Shown in pieces: positions 1 through 5,812 of a stretch of DNA of 12,159 nt. The stretch spans positions 1-12,159 of the forward strand of contig JBCBXF010000080.1 of NCBI GenBank assembly GCA_039816705.1, written 5' to 3'. Source of the DNA: CALHAX01 sp039816705. GTDB taxonomy: Bacteria; Pseudomonadota; Alphaproteobacteria; Rhizobiales; CALHAX01. The notes under the pieces are model-generated. The model was not told where the DNA came from and did not search any database. It worked only from the letters and a program-made list of their open reading frames with translations. How positions within the stretch are numbered: the stretch's first letter is position 1; every line of letters starts with the position of its first letter. A program made the translations under genes and the position numbers.

Positions 1-1
1 G

Positions 2-757
2 CAGGACCAGCAGACCGACGCCCCGCTCCAGCTGGGCGCAACGCGCAAGAAGGCGCACCGCGGAAGCACGTCTTCCAGCGGTGCCGCTGCGCATGCGCGC
101 CGGTCCGAGGATGCTGAACGTCGCTGCGCGGTCACGGGTGAACGGCGTCCTAAGTTTGAGCTGATCCGTTTTGTCGCTGGCCCAGAAGGGATCGTCCCGG
201 ATCTCGGCGCACGTCTTCCGGGGCGTGGCGTATGGATCAGCGCGACGCGGGCCGCGGTGGCTGAAGCGTTGAAGCGCAAGGCGTTTGCCCGCAGCCTCAA
301 AACGCCGGTGTCCGTCTCCGTGGAGATGCCTGATCTCGTGGCGCGTCTGCTCACGAAGCGTGCGCTCGATCGGCTGTCATTGGCGAACAAGGCCGGCCTC
401 GCGGTCGCCGGCTTCTCCAAGGTCGACAGCACGTTGCGGGATGGGACGATTGCGGCGCTGCTGCATGCAGCGGACGCAGCGGAAGATGGCTGCCGTAAGC
501 TTGATAGCCTCGCGCGCGTCGCGACCGAGCTTTTCGACATAGCACCGTTGATTTCGTCCCGCTTCACGTCGGACGAAATGAGTTTGGCATTTGGACGCGG
601 GAATGTGGTACACGCTGCTCTAAAGCAGGGCGGTGCAAGCGCTTCCTTTCTCAACGAACTGATGCGGCTGGAAAAATACACCGCCGGCGCCAGCGATGTG
701 GATGCATCGTCGGGTCGCGCCGCGCACTGTGATTCAGGGAATACGGACCGGGTATGA
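2..757 (+). CDS. ylxR: YlxR-type RNA-binding protein with C-terminal L7Ae-like domain (5' partial)
   Basis: The open frame enters from the left edge: there is no ATG, GTG or TTG in frame before the GTG at 257, and that GTG would cut the YlxR fold in half, so the true start lies upstream. The visible 251 codons hold a YlxR (DUF448) domain at about codons 40-105, with the RRCAVTGE stretch, LIRFV, PDLGARLPGRGVW and the hallmark GRG at codons 74-76. A second domain at about codons 110-215 resembles the L7Ae/L30e ribosomal fold (LANKAGLAVAGFSKVD). This two-domain form, between nusA and infB, is common in alphaproteobacteria. The likely role is RNA binding linked to transcription or ribosome assembly, but the exact function is not settled for the family. 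Its TGA overlaps the infB start as ATGA, so the two are probably translationally coupled. Confidence 0.93.
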   Translation, partial: QDQQTDAPLQLGATRKKAHRGSTSSSGAAAHARRSEDAERRCAVTGERRPKFELIRFVAGPEGIVPDLGARLPGRGVWISATRAAVAEALKRKAFARSLKTPVSVSVEMPDLVARLLTKRALDRLSLANKAGLAVAGFSKVDSTLRDGTIAALLHAADAAEDGCRKLDSLARVATELFDIAPLISSRFTSDEMSLAFGRGNVVHAALKQGGASASFLNELMRLEKYTAGASDVDASSGRAAHCDSGNTDRV

Positions 758-3318
758 GCGAAACCAAAGACAAAGATGGAAGCAGCAAGACGTTGACGCT
801 GAGCGCCAGTCGCACAGTCGATGCCGGCCAGGTGCGCCAGAATTTCTCCCACGGACGCTCGAAAAACGTTGTGGTCGAGAAGCGCACAAAGCGGACATTT
901 ACGACGCCGAAGGGTGAGGCCACCGCGAAGGTCAATCGTACGGTTGTCAAGCAACCTGCTGCGCCTGCCGCCACGACGAAAGCGCCCGCGCGCAAACCAT
1001 CGTCGGGATCGGTCGATGGCCGTACCCTCTCCAACGATGAGAAGGACGCACGTCTGCGCGCACTCCAGGCTGCGAAGGCGCGTGAAGCGGAAGAAAAAGT
1101 CCGCGCTGAAGAAGAGGCCAAGCGCCGTGCCGAAGCGGAAGCCAAGCGCGCCGCCGAAGAAGCGGAAGCCAAACGGCTCGCCGCCGCAGAAGCCAAGCGC
1201 AAGGAAGCGGCTGGCGAAGTCGACGACAAGCCGGCAAAACCTGTCGCACCCGAGAAGCCCGCTGCGCCAGCACCGGTCGACGTTGCAGCCGCCGAGGCCG
1301 CCGCGCTCAAGTCCGAGGGCGCAGCAAAGCGACCTGCCGGCCCGGATGCACGTAAAGTCGACCCCCGCAAGAGAGCCGCTCAGGATCAGCGCCCGCAACC
1401 GCGCAAAACCGGCGGCGACGATCGCCGCACGCGCGGCAAACTGACGATCAACAACGCCCTCGATGAGGGCCAGCGTGAACGCTCACTTGCGTCTCTGCGC
1501 CGTCGGCGTGAGCGTGAGAAATCAAAAGCAGCCGGCACACTCGCACCGCGGGACAAGATTGCGCGCAACGTGACAATTCCGGAGGCCATTACCATCCAGG
1601 AGTTGGCCAACCGGATGGCCGAGCGCGGCGTCGATGTCATCAAGTTCCTCATGAAAGAGGGTGAGATGCACAAAATCAACGACGTCATCGACGCTGATAC
1701 CGCCGAGCTAATTGCCACCGAATTCGGCCACACGCCGAACCGGGTCGCCGAGTCCGACGTGCTGACGCGTTTGCAGCGCGAACCCGATGACGATGAGACG
1801 CTCGAGCCGCGCGCCCCGATCGTGACGATCATGGGGCATGTTGACCACGGGAAAACCTCCCTGCTTGACGCATTGCGTGAAGCCAATGTGGTCCAGGGCG
1901 AGGCCGGCGGTATCACGCAGCACATCGGGGCCTACCGCGTGAAAGCATCGAACGGTGCGGAGATCGCATTTATCGATACGCCGGGCCACGAAGCGTTCAC
2001 CGCTATGCGCGCCCGCGGTGCACAATGCACCGACATCGTGGTTCTCGTCGTTGCGGCGAACGATGGCGTCATGCCCCAAACGATCGAGGCGATTAATCAC
2101 GCCAAGGCCGCCGAAGTGCCGATGATTGTTGCGATCAATAAAATCGACCTCCCCGATGTCGACCCGAACCGTGTGCGCACAGAACTGCTGCAGCACGAAG
2201 TCATCGTCGAGAGCATGAGCGGTGACACACTCGAAGTCGAAGTCTCAGCATTGAAGAAGCAGGGCCTCGACACACTGCTCGAAGCCATCGCGATGCAGGC
2301 CGAACTTCTCGAGCTGAAAGCCAACCCGGATCGCCGCGCCAATGGCGTCGTCGTCGAAGCCAAGCTCGAGCGAGGCCGCGGCCCGGTTGGCACCGTCCTC
2401 GTACAGGGCGGGACGTTGCGCGTCGGCGATATCGTTGTCGCGGGCGCCGCATGGGGCAAGGTCCGTGCGCTGATCAACGATCACGGTGTGCAGGTGAAGG
2501 AAGCAGGCCCGTCCGTCCCGGTCGAAGTCCTCGGTTTCAATGAGGCGCCTGAGGCTGGCGATGTTTTTGATGTGGCAAAAGACGAGGGTGAAGCCCGCGA
2601 GATCACGGAATACGTGGTCCGTGAACGTCGTCGCGCCCGTTCCGCCGGCACAGGTGGGGCCCGTTCGCTTGAGCAGATGATGAGCCAGCTCAAGGAAGCG
2701 GATCTCCAGGAGTTCCCGCTTCTCGTGAAAGCCGACGTGCAAGGCTCGGCAGAAGCGATTGCCGGTGCGCTCGAAAAACTCAACACCGACGAAGTGGCTG
2801 CCCGGATCATTCACTCAGGTGTGGGCGGCGTGACGGAATCCGATGTGTCTCTCGCCGCAGCTTCCAATGCTGTCGTCATGGCGTTCAACACCCGCGCGAA
2901 CTCGCAAGCCAAGCAGGCCGCATCGTCGACCGGCGTTGAGATCCGTCAGTACGCCATCATCTATGACATCGTGAACGACGTGAAGGATGCGATGTCCGGC
3001 ATGCTTGCGCCGACAATCCGCGAGACCTTCCTCGGCAACGCCGAAATCCTCGAAATTTTCAACATTTCGAAGACGGGCAAGGTGGCTGGTTGTCGTGTCA
3101 CGGAAGGGCGGGTTGAGCGCGGAGCAAAAGTCCGCCTGATCCGCGACAACGTCGTCATCCATGAAGGCACGCTCTCGACGCTGAAGCGCTTCAAGGACGA
3201 AGTGAAGGACGTGCAGGGTGGTCAGGAATGCGGCATGGCCTTCGAGAAGTATGAGGACATGCGCGTCGGTGACGTCATTGAGTGCTTCACGACGGAAGAG
3301 GTGGCACGTTCGCTCTAG
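754..3318 (+). CDS. infB: Translation initiation factor IF-2
   Basis: A GTPase that places initiator fMet-tRNA on the 30S subunit and promotes 50S joining. The 854-residue protein starts with the alphaproteobacterial N-terminus (MSETKDKDGSSK, then VRQNFSHGRSK). An Ala/Glu/Lys/Arg-rich region follows at about 95-160 and a Pro/Ala-rich linker to about 215. The IF2_N domain lies at about 268-325. The GTPase domain has G1 GHVDHGKT (361-368), the GGITQHIGA switch (385-393), DTPGH (408-412), NKID (462-465) and SAL (498-500). Domains II, III and the C-terminal fMet-tRNA-binding domain run to the end. All key GTPase residues are present and nothing is truncated. The ATG at 754 overlaps the ylxR stop, and this start matches known family N-termini. 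Confidence 0.99.
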   Translation: MSETKDKDGSSKTLTLSASRTVDAGQVRQNFSHGRSKNVVVEKRTKRTFTTPKGEATAKVNRTVVKQPAAPAATTKAPARKPSSGSVDGRTLSNDEKDARLRALQAAKAREAEEKVRAEEEAKRRAEAEAKRAAEEAEAKRLAAAEAKRKEAAGEVDDKPAKPVAPEKPAAPAPVDVAAAEAAALKSEGAAKRPAGPDARKVDPRKRAAQDQRPQPRKTGGDDRRTRGKLTINNALDEGQRERSLASLRRRREREKSKAAGTLAPRDKIARNVTIPEAITIQELANRMAERGVDVIKFLMKEGEMHKINDVIDADTAELIATEFGHTPNRVAESDVLTRLQREPDDDETLEPRAPIVTIMGHVDHGKTSLLDALREANVVQGEAGGITQHIGAYRVKASNGAEIAFIDTPGHEAFTAMRARGAQCTDIVVLVVAANDGVMPQTIEAINHAKAAEVPMIVAINKIDLPDVDPNRVRTELLQHEVIVESMSGDTLEVEVSALKKQGLDTLLEAIAMQAELLELKANPDRRANGVVVEAKLERGRGPVGTVLVQGGTLRVGDIVVAGAAWGKVRALINDHGVQVKEAGPSVPVEVLGFNEAPEAGDVFDVAKDEGEAREITEYVVRERRRARSAGTGGARSLEQMMSQLKEADLQEFPLLVKADVQGSAEAIAGALEKLNTDEVAARIIHSGVGGVTESDVSLAAASNAVVMAFNTRANSQAKQAASSTGVEIRQYAIIYDIVNDVKDAMSGMLAPTIRETFLGNAEILEIFNISKTGKVAGCRVTEGRVERGAKVRLIRDNVVIHEGTLSTLKRFKDEVKDVQGGQECGMAFEKYEDMRVGDVIECFTTEEVARSL
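1114..1200 (+). repeat. EAKR repeat in the IF-2 N-terminal charged helix
   Basis: Within infB, the tetrapeptide EAKR recurs at residues 121, 129, 138 and 146, a spacing of 8, 9 and 8, inside a stretch made almost only of A, E, K and R. At the DNA level this shows as reiterated gaagc and gccaagcgc blocks. Such sequence is expected to form a single long charged helix that spaces the N-terminus from the GTPase core. It is variable in length between species and is not needed for the core reaction. Confidence 0.8.
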
Positions 3319-3342
3319 GGCGGGCGTAACGCCTGAACAATC

Positions 3343-3346
3343 GAGG
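3343..3346 (+). promoter_or_regulatory. Ribosome binding site deciding the start of the YcxB-like gene
   Basis: GAGG at 3343-3346 stands 5 nt before the GTG at 3352. The alternative in-frame ATG at 3376 has no comparable site, so GTG 3352 is preferred. Confidence 0.55.
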
Positions 3347-3351
3347 TCGTC

Positions 3352-3849
3352 GTGCGTCTCGAAGCGTCGTGGTGGATGTCCCTTGAGGACTTCCAGGTCC
3401 TGACAGCGGCCCACAAATCGCGTCGTCGCTCCGAAAGCTTCGTGCGCTACGCGGACATTATTGTGTTCGCGCTCGCCGGTCTCGGCGCCGTAGTTTTCGC
3501 TCTGCAGGGCGATTGGGTCTATGCAGGGCTTTGCGTCGGTTACATTGCGGCATTGTTGGCGATGCGCCGGTTGCTCGAACCATGGATCGTACGCCGTCGT
3601 TTCCGTATGCAAAGCCTCGACAAGAGTGAGTTTGCGATGACCGCTGACGACGCTGGAGTCGAAATCCTGAATGGATCAGTCTCGAGCACGATTGGTTGGG
3701 ACGGTTTCGCGCGACTTGATCGGCGCGACGGCCGGACGATCCTGTGGACACCGGGCATTGCAGGTTTCGCTGTTCCGGATCGCGGGTTCGCCAAGCCTGA
3801 GGATGCAGCTGCGTTTCACACGCTGGCGATGGAGAAAATCAATGGCTGA
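3352..3849 (+). CDS. Small membrane protein, YcxB-like domain
   Basis: A 165-residue protein of unknown function. The N-terminal ~30 residues are hydrophilic. Two hydrophobic segments at about 32-51 and 55-72 form a helical hairpin, followed by a basic patch (RRLLEPWIVRRRFR). The soluble C-terminal domain at about 90-163 (GVEILNGSVSSTIGWDGFARL, then the GFAVPDRGFAKPEDAAAF region) has the pattern of the YcxB-like C-terminal domain: a conserved Trp, a hydrophobic strand run, then an IP-R-F-type segment before the last helix. The family assignment is from memory of the pattern and is moderately sure. It sits 33 nt after infB and overlaps rbfA by 8 nt, so it is almost certainly co-transcribed and coupled with translation genes, but nothing in its sequence shows a role in translation. 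An alternative start is ATG 3376. Confidence 0.75.
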   Translation: MRLEASWWMSLEDFQVLTAAHKSRRRSESFVRYADIIVFALAGLGAVVFALQGDWVYAGLCVGYIAALLAMRRLLEPWIVRRRFRMQSLDKSEFAMTADDAGVEILNGSVSSTIGWDGFARLDRRDGRTILWTPGIAGFAVPDRGFAKPEDAAAFHTLAMEKING

Positions 3850-4234
3850 TCGCTCGCATCGCGCCCGCGGCCCCACACAGCGCCAACTCCGCATGGGCGA
3901 GGTCGTACGCCACGCGCTCGCGGAGATCTTTCGTGAGACCGAAATTCGCGATGATGACCTGACCGGTGCATTCATCACGGTGTCGGAAGTGCGGGTGAGC
4001 CCGGATGGGCGGAACGCGACGGCTTATGTGATGCCGCTCGGCGGAAAAAACGCGGAAACCATCCTGCCCGCGCTCAACCGGCATGCAAAGTTTCTCCGCG
4101 GCGAACTCGGTCATAACATCGACTTGAAATTCACACCGGCCCTCGAATTCCGCATCGACCGGTCTTTCGAAGAAAGCCAGAAGATTGACCGAGCGCTGAA
4201 GGCGCCGGAAGTCGCCCGCGATCTCGAAGACTGA
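3842..4234 (+). CDS. rbfA: 30S ribosome-binding factor RbfA
   Basis: A small KH-like protein that binds the 30S subunit and helps mature the 5' end of 16S rRNA. The 130 residues begin MADRSHRARGPTQRQLRMGE and include VRHALAEIFRET, the strand ITVSEVRVSPDGRNATAYV, the helix LNRHAKFLRGELGHNI and the ending LEFRIDRSFEESQKID, all typical of the family. The ATG at 3842 was chosen because GGAGA at 3831-3835 lies 6 nt upstream and because longer in-frame starts would run into the upstream gene with unrelated sequence. The start overlaps the stop of the YcxB-like gene (TGA 3847-3849), which suggests translational coupling. Confidence 0.97.
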   Translation: MADRSHRARGPTQRQLRMGEVVRHALAEIFRETEIRDDDLTGAFITVSEVRVSPDGRNATAYVMPLGGKNAETILPALNRHAKFLRGELGHNIDLKFTPALEFRIDRSFEESQKIDRALKAPEVARDLED

Positions 4235-4305
4235 TCGCGAAACGCTCTTCGAGACATCCACCTTCGACACATCGGCCAAGTCTGCCCACAACACGAAACA
4301 CACCA

Positions 4306-5232
4306 ATGGCACGCAAGAAACGCGGTCGGCCCATCAGTGGTTGGCTCATCCTCGACAAGCCTCTCGGCGTCACCTCGACAAAGGCTGTCGGGATGACGAA
4401 GCGTATGTTCGACGCGCAAAAAGCCGGTCATGCCGGCACGCTTGATCCGCTCGCCACCGGCATCCTCCCACTTGCCTTCGGCGAGGCGACGAAGACGGTT
4501 CCATTCGTGATGGACGGCACAAAAGGCTATCGCTTCACGGTCCGATGGGGCACGCGCACTTCGACAGACGATACCGAAGGCGACGTCATCGATACGCGCG
4601 ATACGCGACCGTCGGCCGAGGACATCATGGCAATCCTCGACCGGTTCACCGGCGCGATCCGCCAGATCCCACCGAAGTTCTCCGCCATCCGCATCGATGG
4701 TGAACGCGCATACGATCTCGCCCGTGACGGCGAAGACTTCGAGATCGCCGAGCGCGACGTGCAGGTGGACGAATTGCAACTCGTTGAGACGCCGGACGCC
4801 GATACAGCCGTATTTGAAGCGATCTGCGGCAAGGGCACCTACGTCCGCGCACTCGCCCGCGATATGGGTGAAGCGCTCGGCTGTTGTGGCCACGTCACCG
4901 CTCTGCGCCGCACCCGCGTTGGCCCGTTCGACGAAGCGGCCGCGATTTCGCTGGATACGTTGGAAGAATTGAGCAATAAGGCGGGCGACCGTGCCGAACT
5001 GGACGGCGTACTCGCACCTGTCGAGAGTGCGCTGGACGACATCCCGGCCCTGCCGATCAGTTCAGATGATGCAGCACGGTTGAAACGGGGGCAGGCGGTT
5101 CTCTTGCGAGGCCGCGATGCGCCCATCCTGAAAGGCCCTGTCTATGCCCTGTCGCGCGGCACTTTGATCGCGCTTGGCGAGATACATCATGGTGAGATGC
5201 GCCCGACGCGGGTGTTCAACCTCGCCGATTGA
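4306..5232 (+). CDS. truB: tRNA pseudouridine(55) synthase TruB
   Basis: Converts U55 in the T-loop of tRNAs to pseudouridine. The 308-residue protein has the N-terminal GWLILDKPLGVTS signature (12-24) and the catalytic motif GHAGTLDPLATG with nucleophile Asp47. The segment KGYRFTVRWGTRTSTDDTEG (83-102) and the PPKFSAIRIDGERAYDLAR motif follow. The CGKGTYVRALARDMGEALG motif carries the conserved KGTYVR, and the C-terminal part ends in a short PUA-like region. Length is normal. The gene starts 71 nt after rbfA, and no purine-rich ribosome binding site is visible before the ATG (acaacacgaaacacacca). The start is supported by protein similarity rather than by a Shine-Dalgarno sequence. Confidence 0.98.
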   Translation: MARKKRGRPISGWLILDKPLGVTSTKAVGMTKRMFDAQKAGHAGTLDPLATGILPLAFGEATKTVPFVMDGTKGYRFTVRWGTRTSTDDTEGDVIDTRDTRPSAEDIMAILDRFTGAIRQIPPKFSAIRIDGERAYDLARDGEDFEIAERDVQVDELQLVETPDADTAVFEAICGKGTYVRALARDMGEALGCCGHVTALRRTRVGPFDEAAAISLDTLEELSNKAGDRAELDGVLAPVESALDDIPALPISSDDAARLKRGQAVLLRGRDAPILKGPVYALSRGTLIALGEIHHGEMRPTRVFNLAD

Positions 5233-5239
5233 TCGCCAA

Positions 5240-5254
5240 CGGAGTTGACCTCCG
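5240..5254 (+). promoter_or_regulatory. Small hairpin in the rpsO leader
   Basis: CGGAG (5240-5244) pairs perfectly with CTCCG (5250-5254) around the loop TTGAC. The GGAGTTGAC of this hairpin recurs exactly at 5292-5300, where it contains the rpsO ribosome binding site. S15 controls its own mRNA in several bacterial groups through leader structures, so this 69-nt leader is a plausible control region. The sequence alone does not prove it. Confidence 0.4.
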
Positions 5255-5290
5255 ACTGGCCAAAGATGCGGTCTGCACAACGAATAGACG

Positions 5291-5295
5291 AGGAG
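5291..5295 (+). promoter_or_regulatory. Ribosome binding site of rpsO
   Basis: AGGAG at 5291-5295 lies 6 nt before the ATG at 5302. It decides the start against the in-frame TTG at 5245, which would add 19 residues unlike S15. Confidence 0.9.
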
Positions 5296-5301
5296 TTGAC
5301 G

Positions 5302-5571
5302 ATGTCGATTGAAGCCGAGCGGAAACAGACGCTCATCAAGGAATATGCGATCAATCCGCAGGATACCGGATCGCCGGAAGTGCAGGTCGCAGTTCTGACC
5401 GAACGGATCATGAACCTCACCGAGCACTTCAAGACGCACAAGAAAGACAATCACTCGCGTCGCGGGCTGCTCAAGATGGTGTCGCAACGTCGCCGCCATC
5501 TCGACTACATCAAGTCACGCGACGAAGAAAAATATCGCGACCTGATCAAGAAGCTTGGCATTCGTCGCTAA
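5302..5571 (+). CDS. rpsO: Small-subunit ribosomal protein S15
   Basis: A primary binder of the central domain of 16S rRNA that also contributes to an intersubunit bridge. The product is 89 residues, the normal family length, beginning MSIEAERKQTLIKEYA. It contains the conserved DTGSPEVQVAVLTERI loop-helix (21-36), HFKTHKKDNHSRRGLLKMV (with the rRNA-contacting H-x-x-D-x-H-S-R-R-G motif) and the end RRRHLDYIKSRDEEKYRDLI-KKLGIRR. It lies between truB and pnp as in most proteobacteria. Confidence 0.99.
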   Translation: MSIEAERKQTLIKEYAINPQDTGSPEVQVAVLTERIMNLTEHFKTHKKDNHSRRGLLKMVSQRRRHLDYIKSRDEEKYRDLIKKLGIRR

Positions 5572-5581
5572 TGCTTCGCAA

Positions 5582-5607
5582 AACGCGCCTCCTTCGCGGG
5601 GCGCGTT
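5582..5607 (+). terminator. Hairpin after rpsO, possible weak terminator or attenuator
   Basis: AACGCGCC (5582-5589) pairs with GGCGCGTT (5600-5607). A further CC/GG pair can form inside past a bulged T. It starts 10 nt after the rpsO stop. The following sequence (gttgcatctggttctg) is only moderately T-rich, so full termination is doubtful. A partial terminator or an RNA-stability hairpin at the rpsO/pnp boundary, as known in E. coli, is the best reading. Confidence 0.6.
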
Positions 5608-5695
5608 GTTGCATCTGGTTCTGTATTTTCATCCTGAAAAGCACGGATCTTTGCGCTCGCACTTTTGTGCTGGCCGTCCAGTGATGTGCAATCCG

Positions 5696-5735
5696 CGGTT
5701 CAATCCCGTCGCTTCCATGCGCCATCGATGAACCG
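5696..5735 (+). promoter_or_regulatory. pnp leader stem 1
   Basis: CGGTTCA (5696-5702) is the exact reverse complement of TGAACCG (5729-5735), with a 26-nt intervening loop. It is the first of three consecutive stems in the 241-nt rpsO-pnp spacer. A G-T pair may extend it by one step. Confidence 0.4.
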
Positions 5736-5738
5736 TCA

Positions 5739-5758
5739 TCTCTGCGCCAACGCGGAGA
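5739..5758 (+). promoter_or_regulatory. pnp leader stem 2
   Basis: TCTCTGCG (5739-5746) pairs with CGCGGAGA (5751-5758), eight pairs including one G-T, around the tetraloop CCAA. It lies directly between the other two pnp leader stems. Confidence 0.45.
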
Positions 5759-5766
5759 CGAAAGCC

Positions 5767-5790
5767 GCGCGGGAGAATCCGCTCTCGCGC
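5767..5790 (+). promoter_or_regulatory. pnp leader stem 3, close to the start codon
   Basis: GCGCGGGAG (5767-5775) pairs with CTCTCGCGC (5782-5790), nine pairs including one G-T, with a 6-nt loop. It ends 22 nt before the pnp ATG. In E. coli the pnp leader is cut by RNase III and repressed by PNPase itself. A similar double-stranded leader is plausible here, but the sequence resemblance is only structural. Confidence 0.5.
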
Positions 5791-5812
5791 ACGATCAAGA
5801 AAGACCGAACGA

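Noticed and set aside
257..757. GTG at 257 as the start of the YlxR gene
   Set aside because: It would remove the RRCAVTGE and GRG core of the YlxR domain, which is clearly encoded in the same frame upstream to the window edge.
651..1370. A 239-residue minus-strand open frame rich in Ala and Ser opposite the infB 5' end
   Set aside because: It is the antisense image of the Ala/Glu/Lys repeat region of IF-2; the low-complexity sequence carries no independent signal.
5245..5571. TTG at 5245 as the rpsO start
   Set aside because: The 19 added residues do not resemble S15, whereas ATG 5302 has AGGAG 6 nt upstream and gives the normal 89-residue protein.
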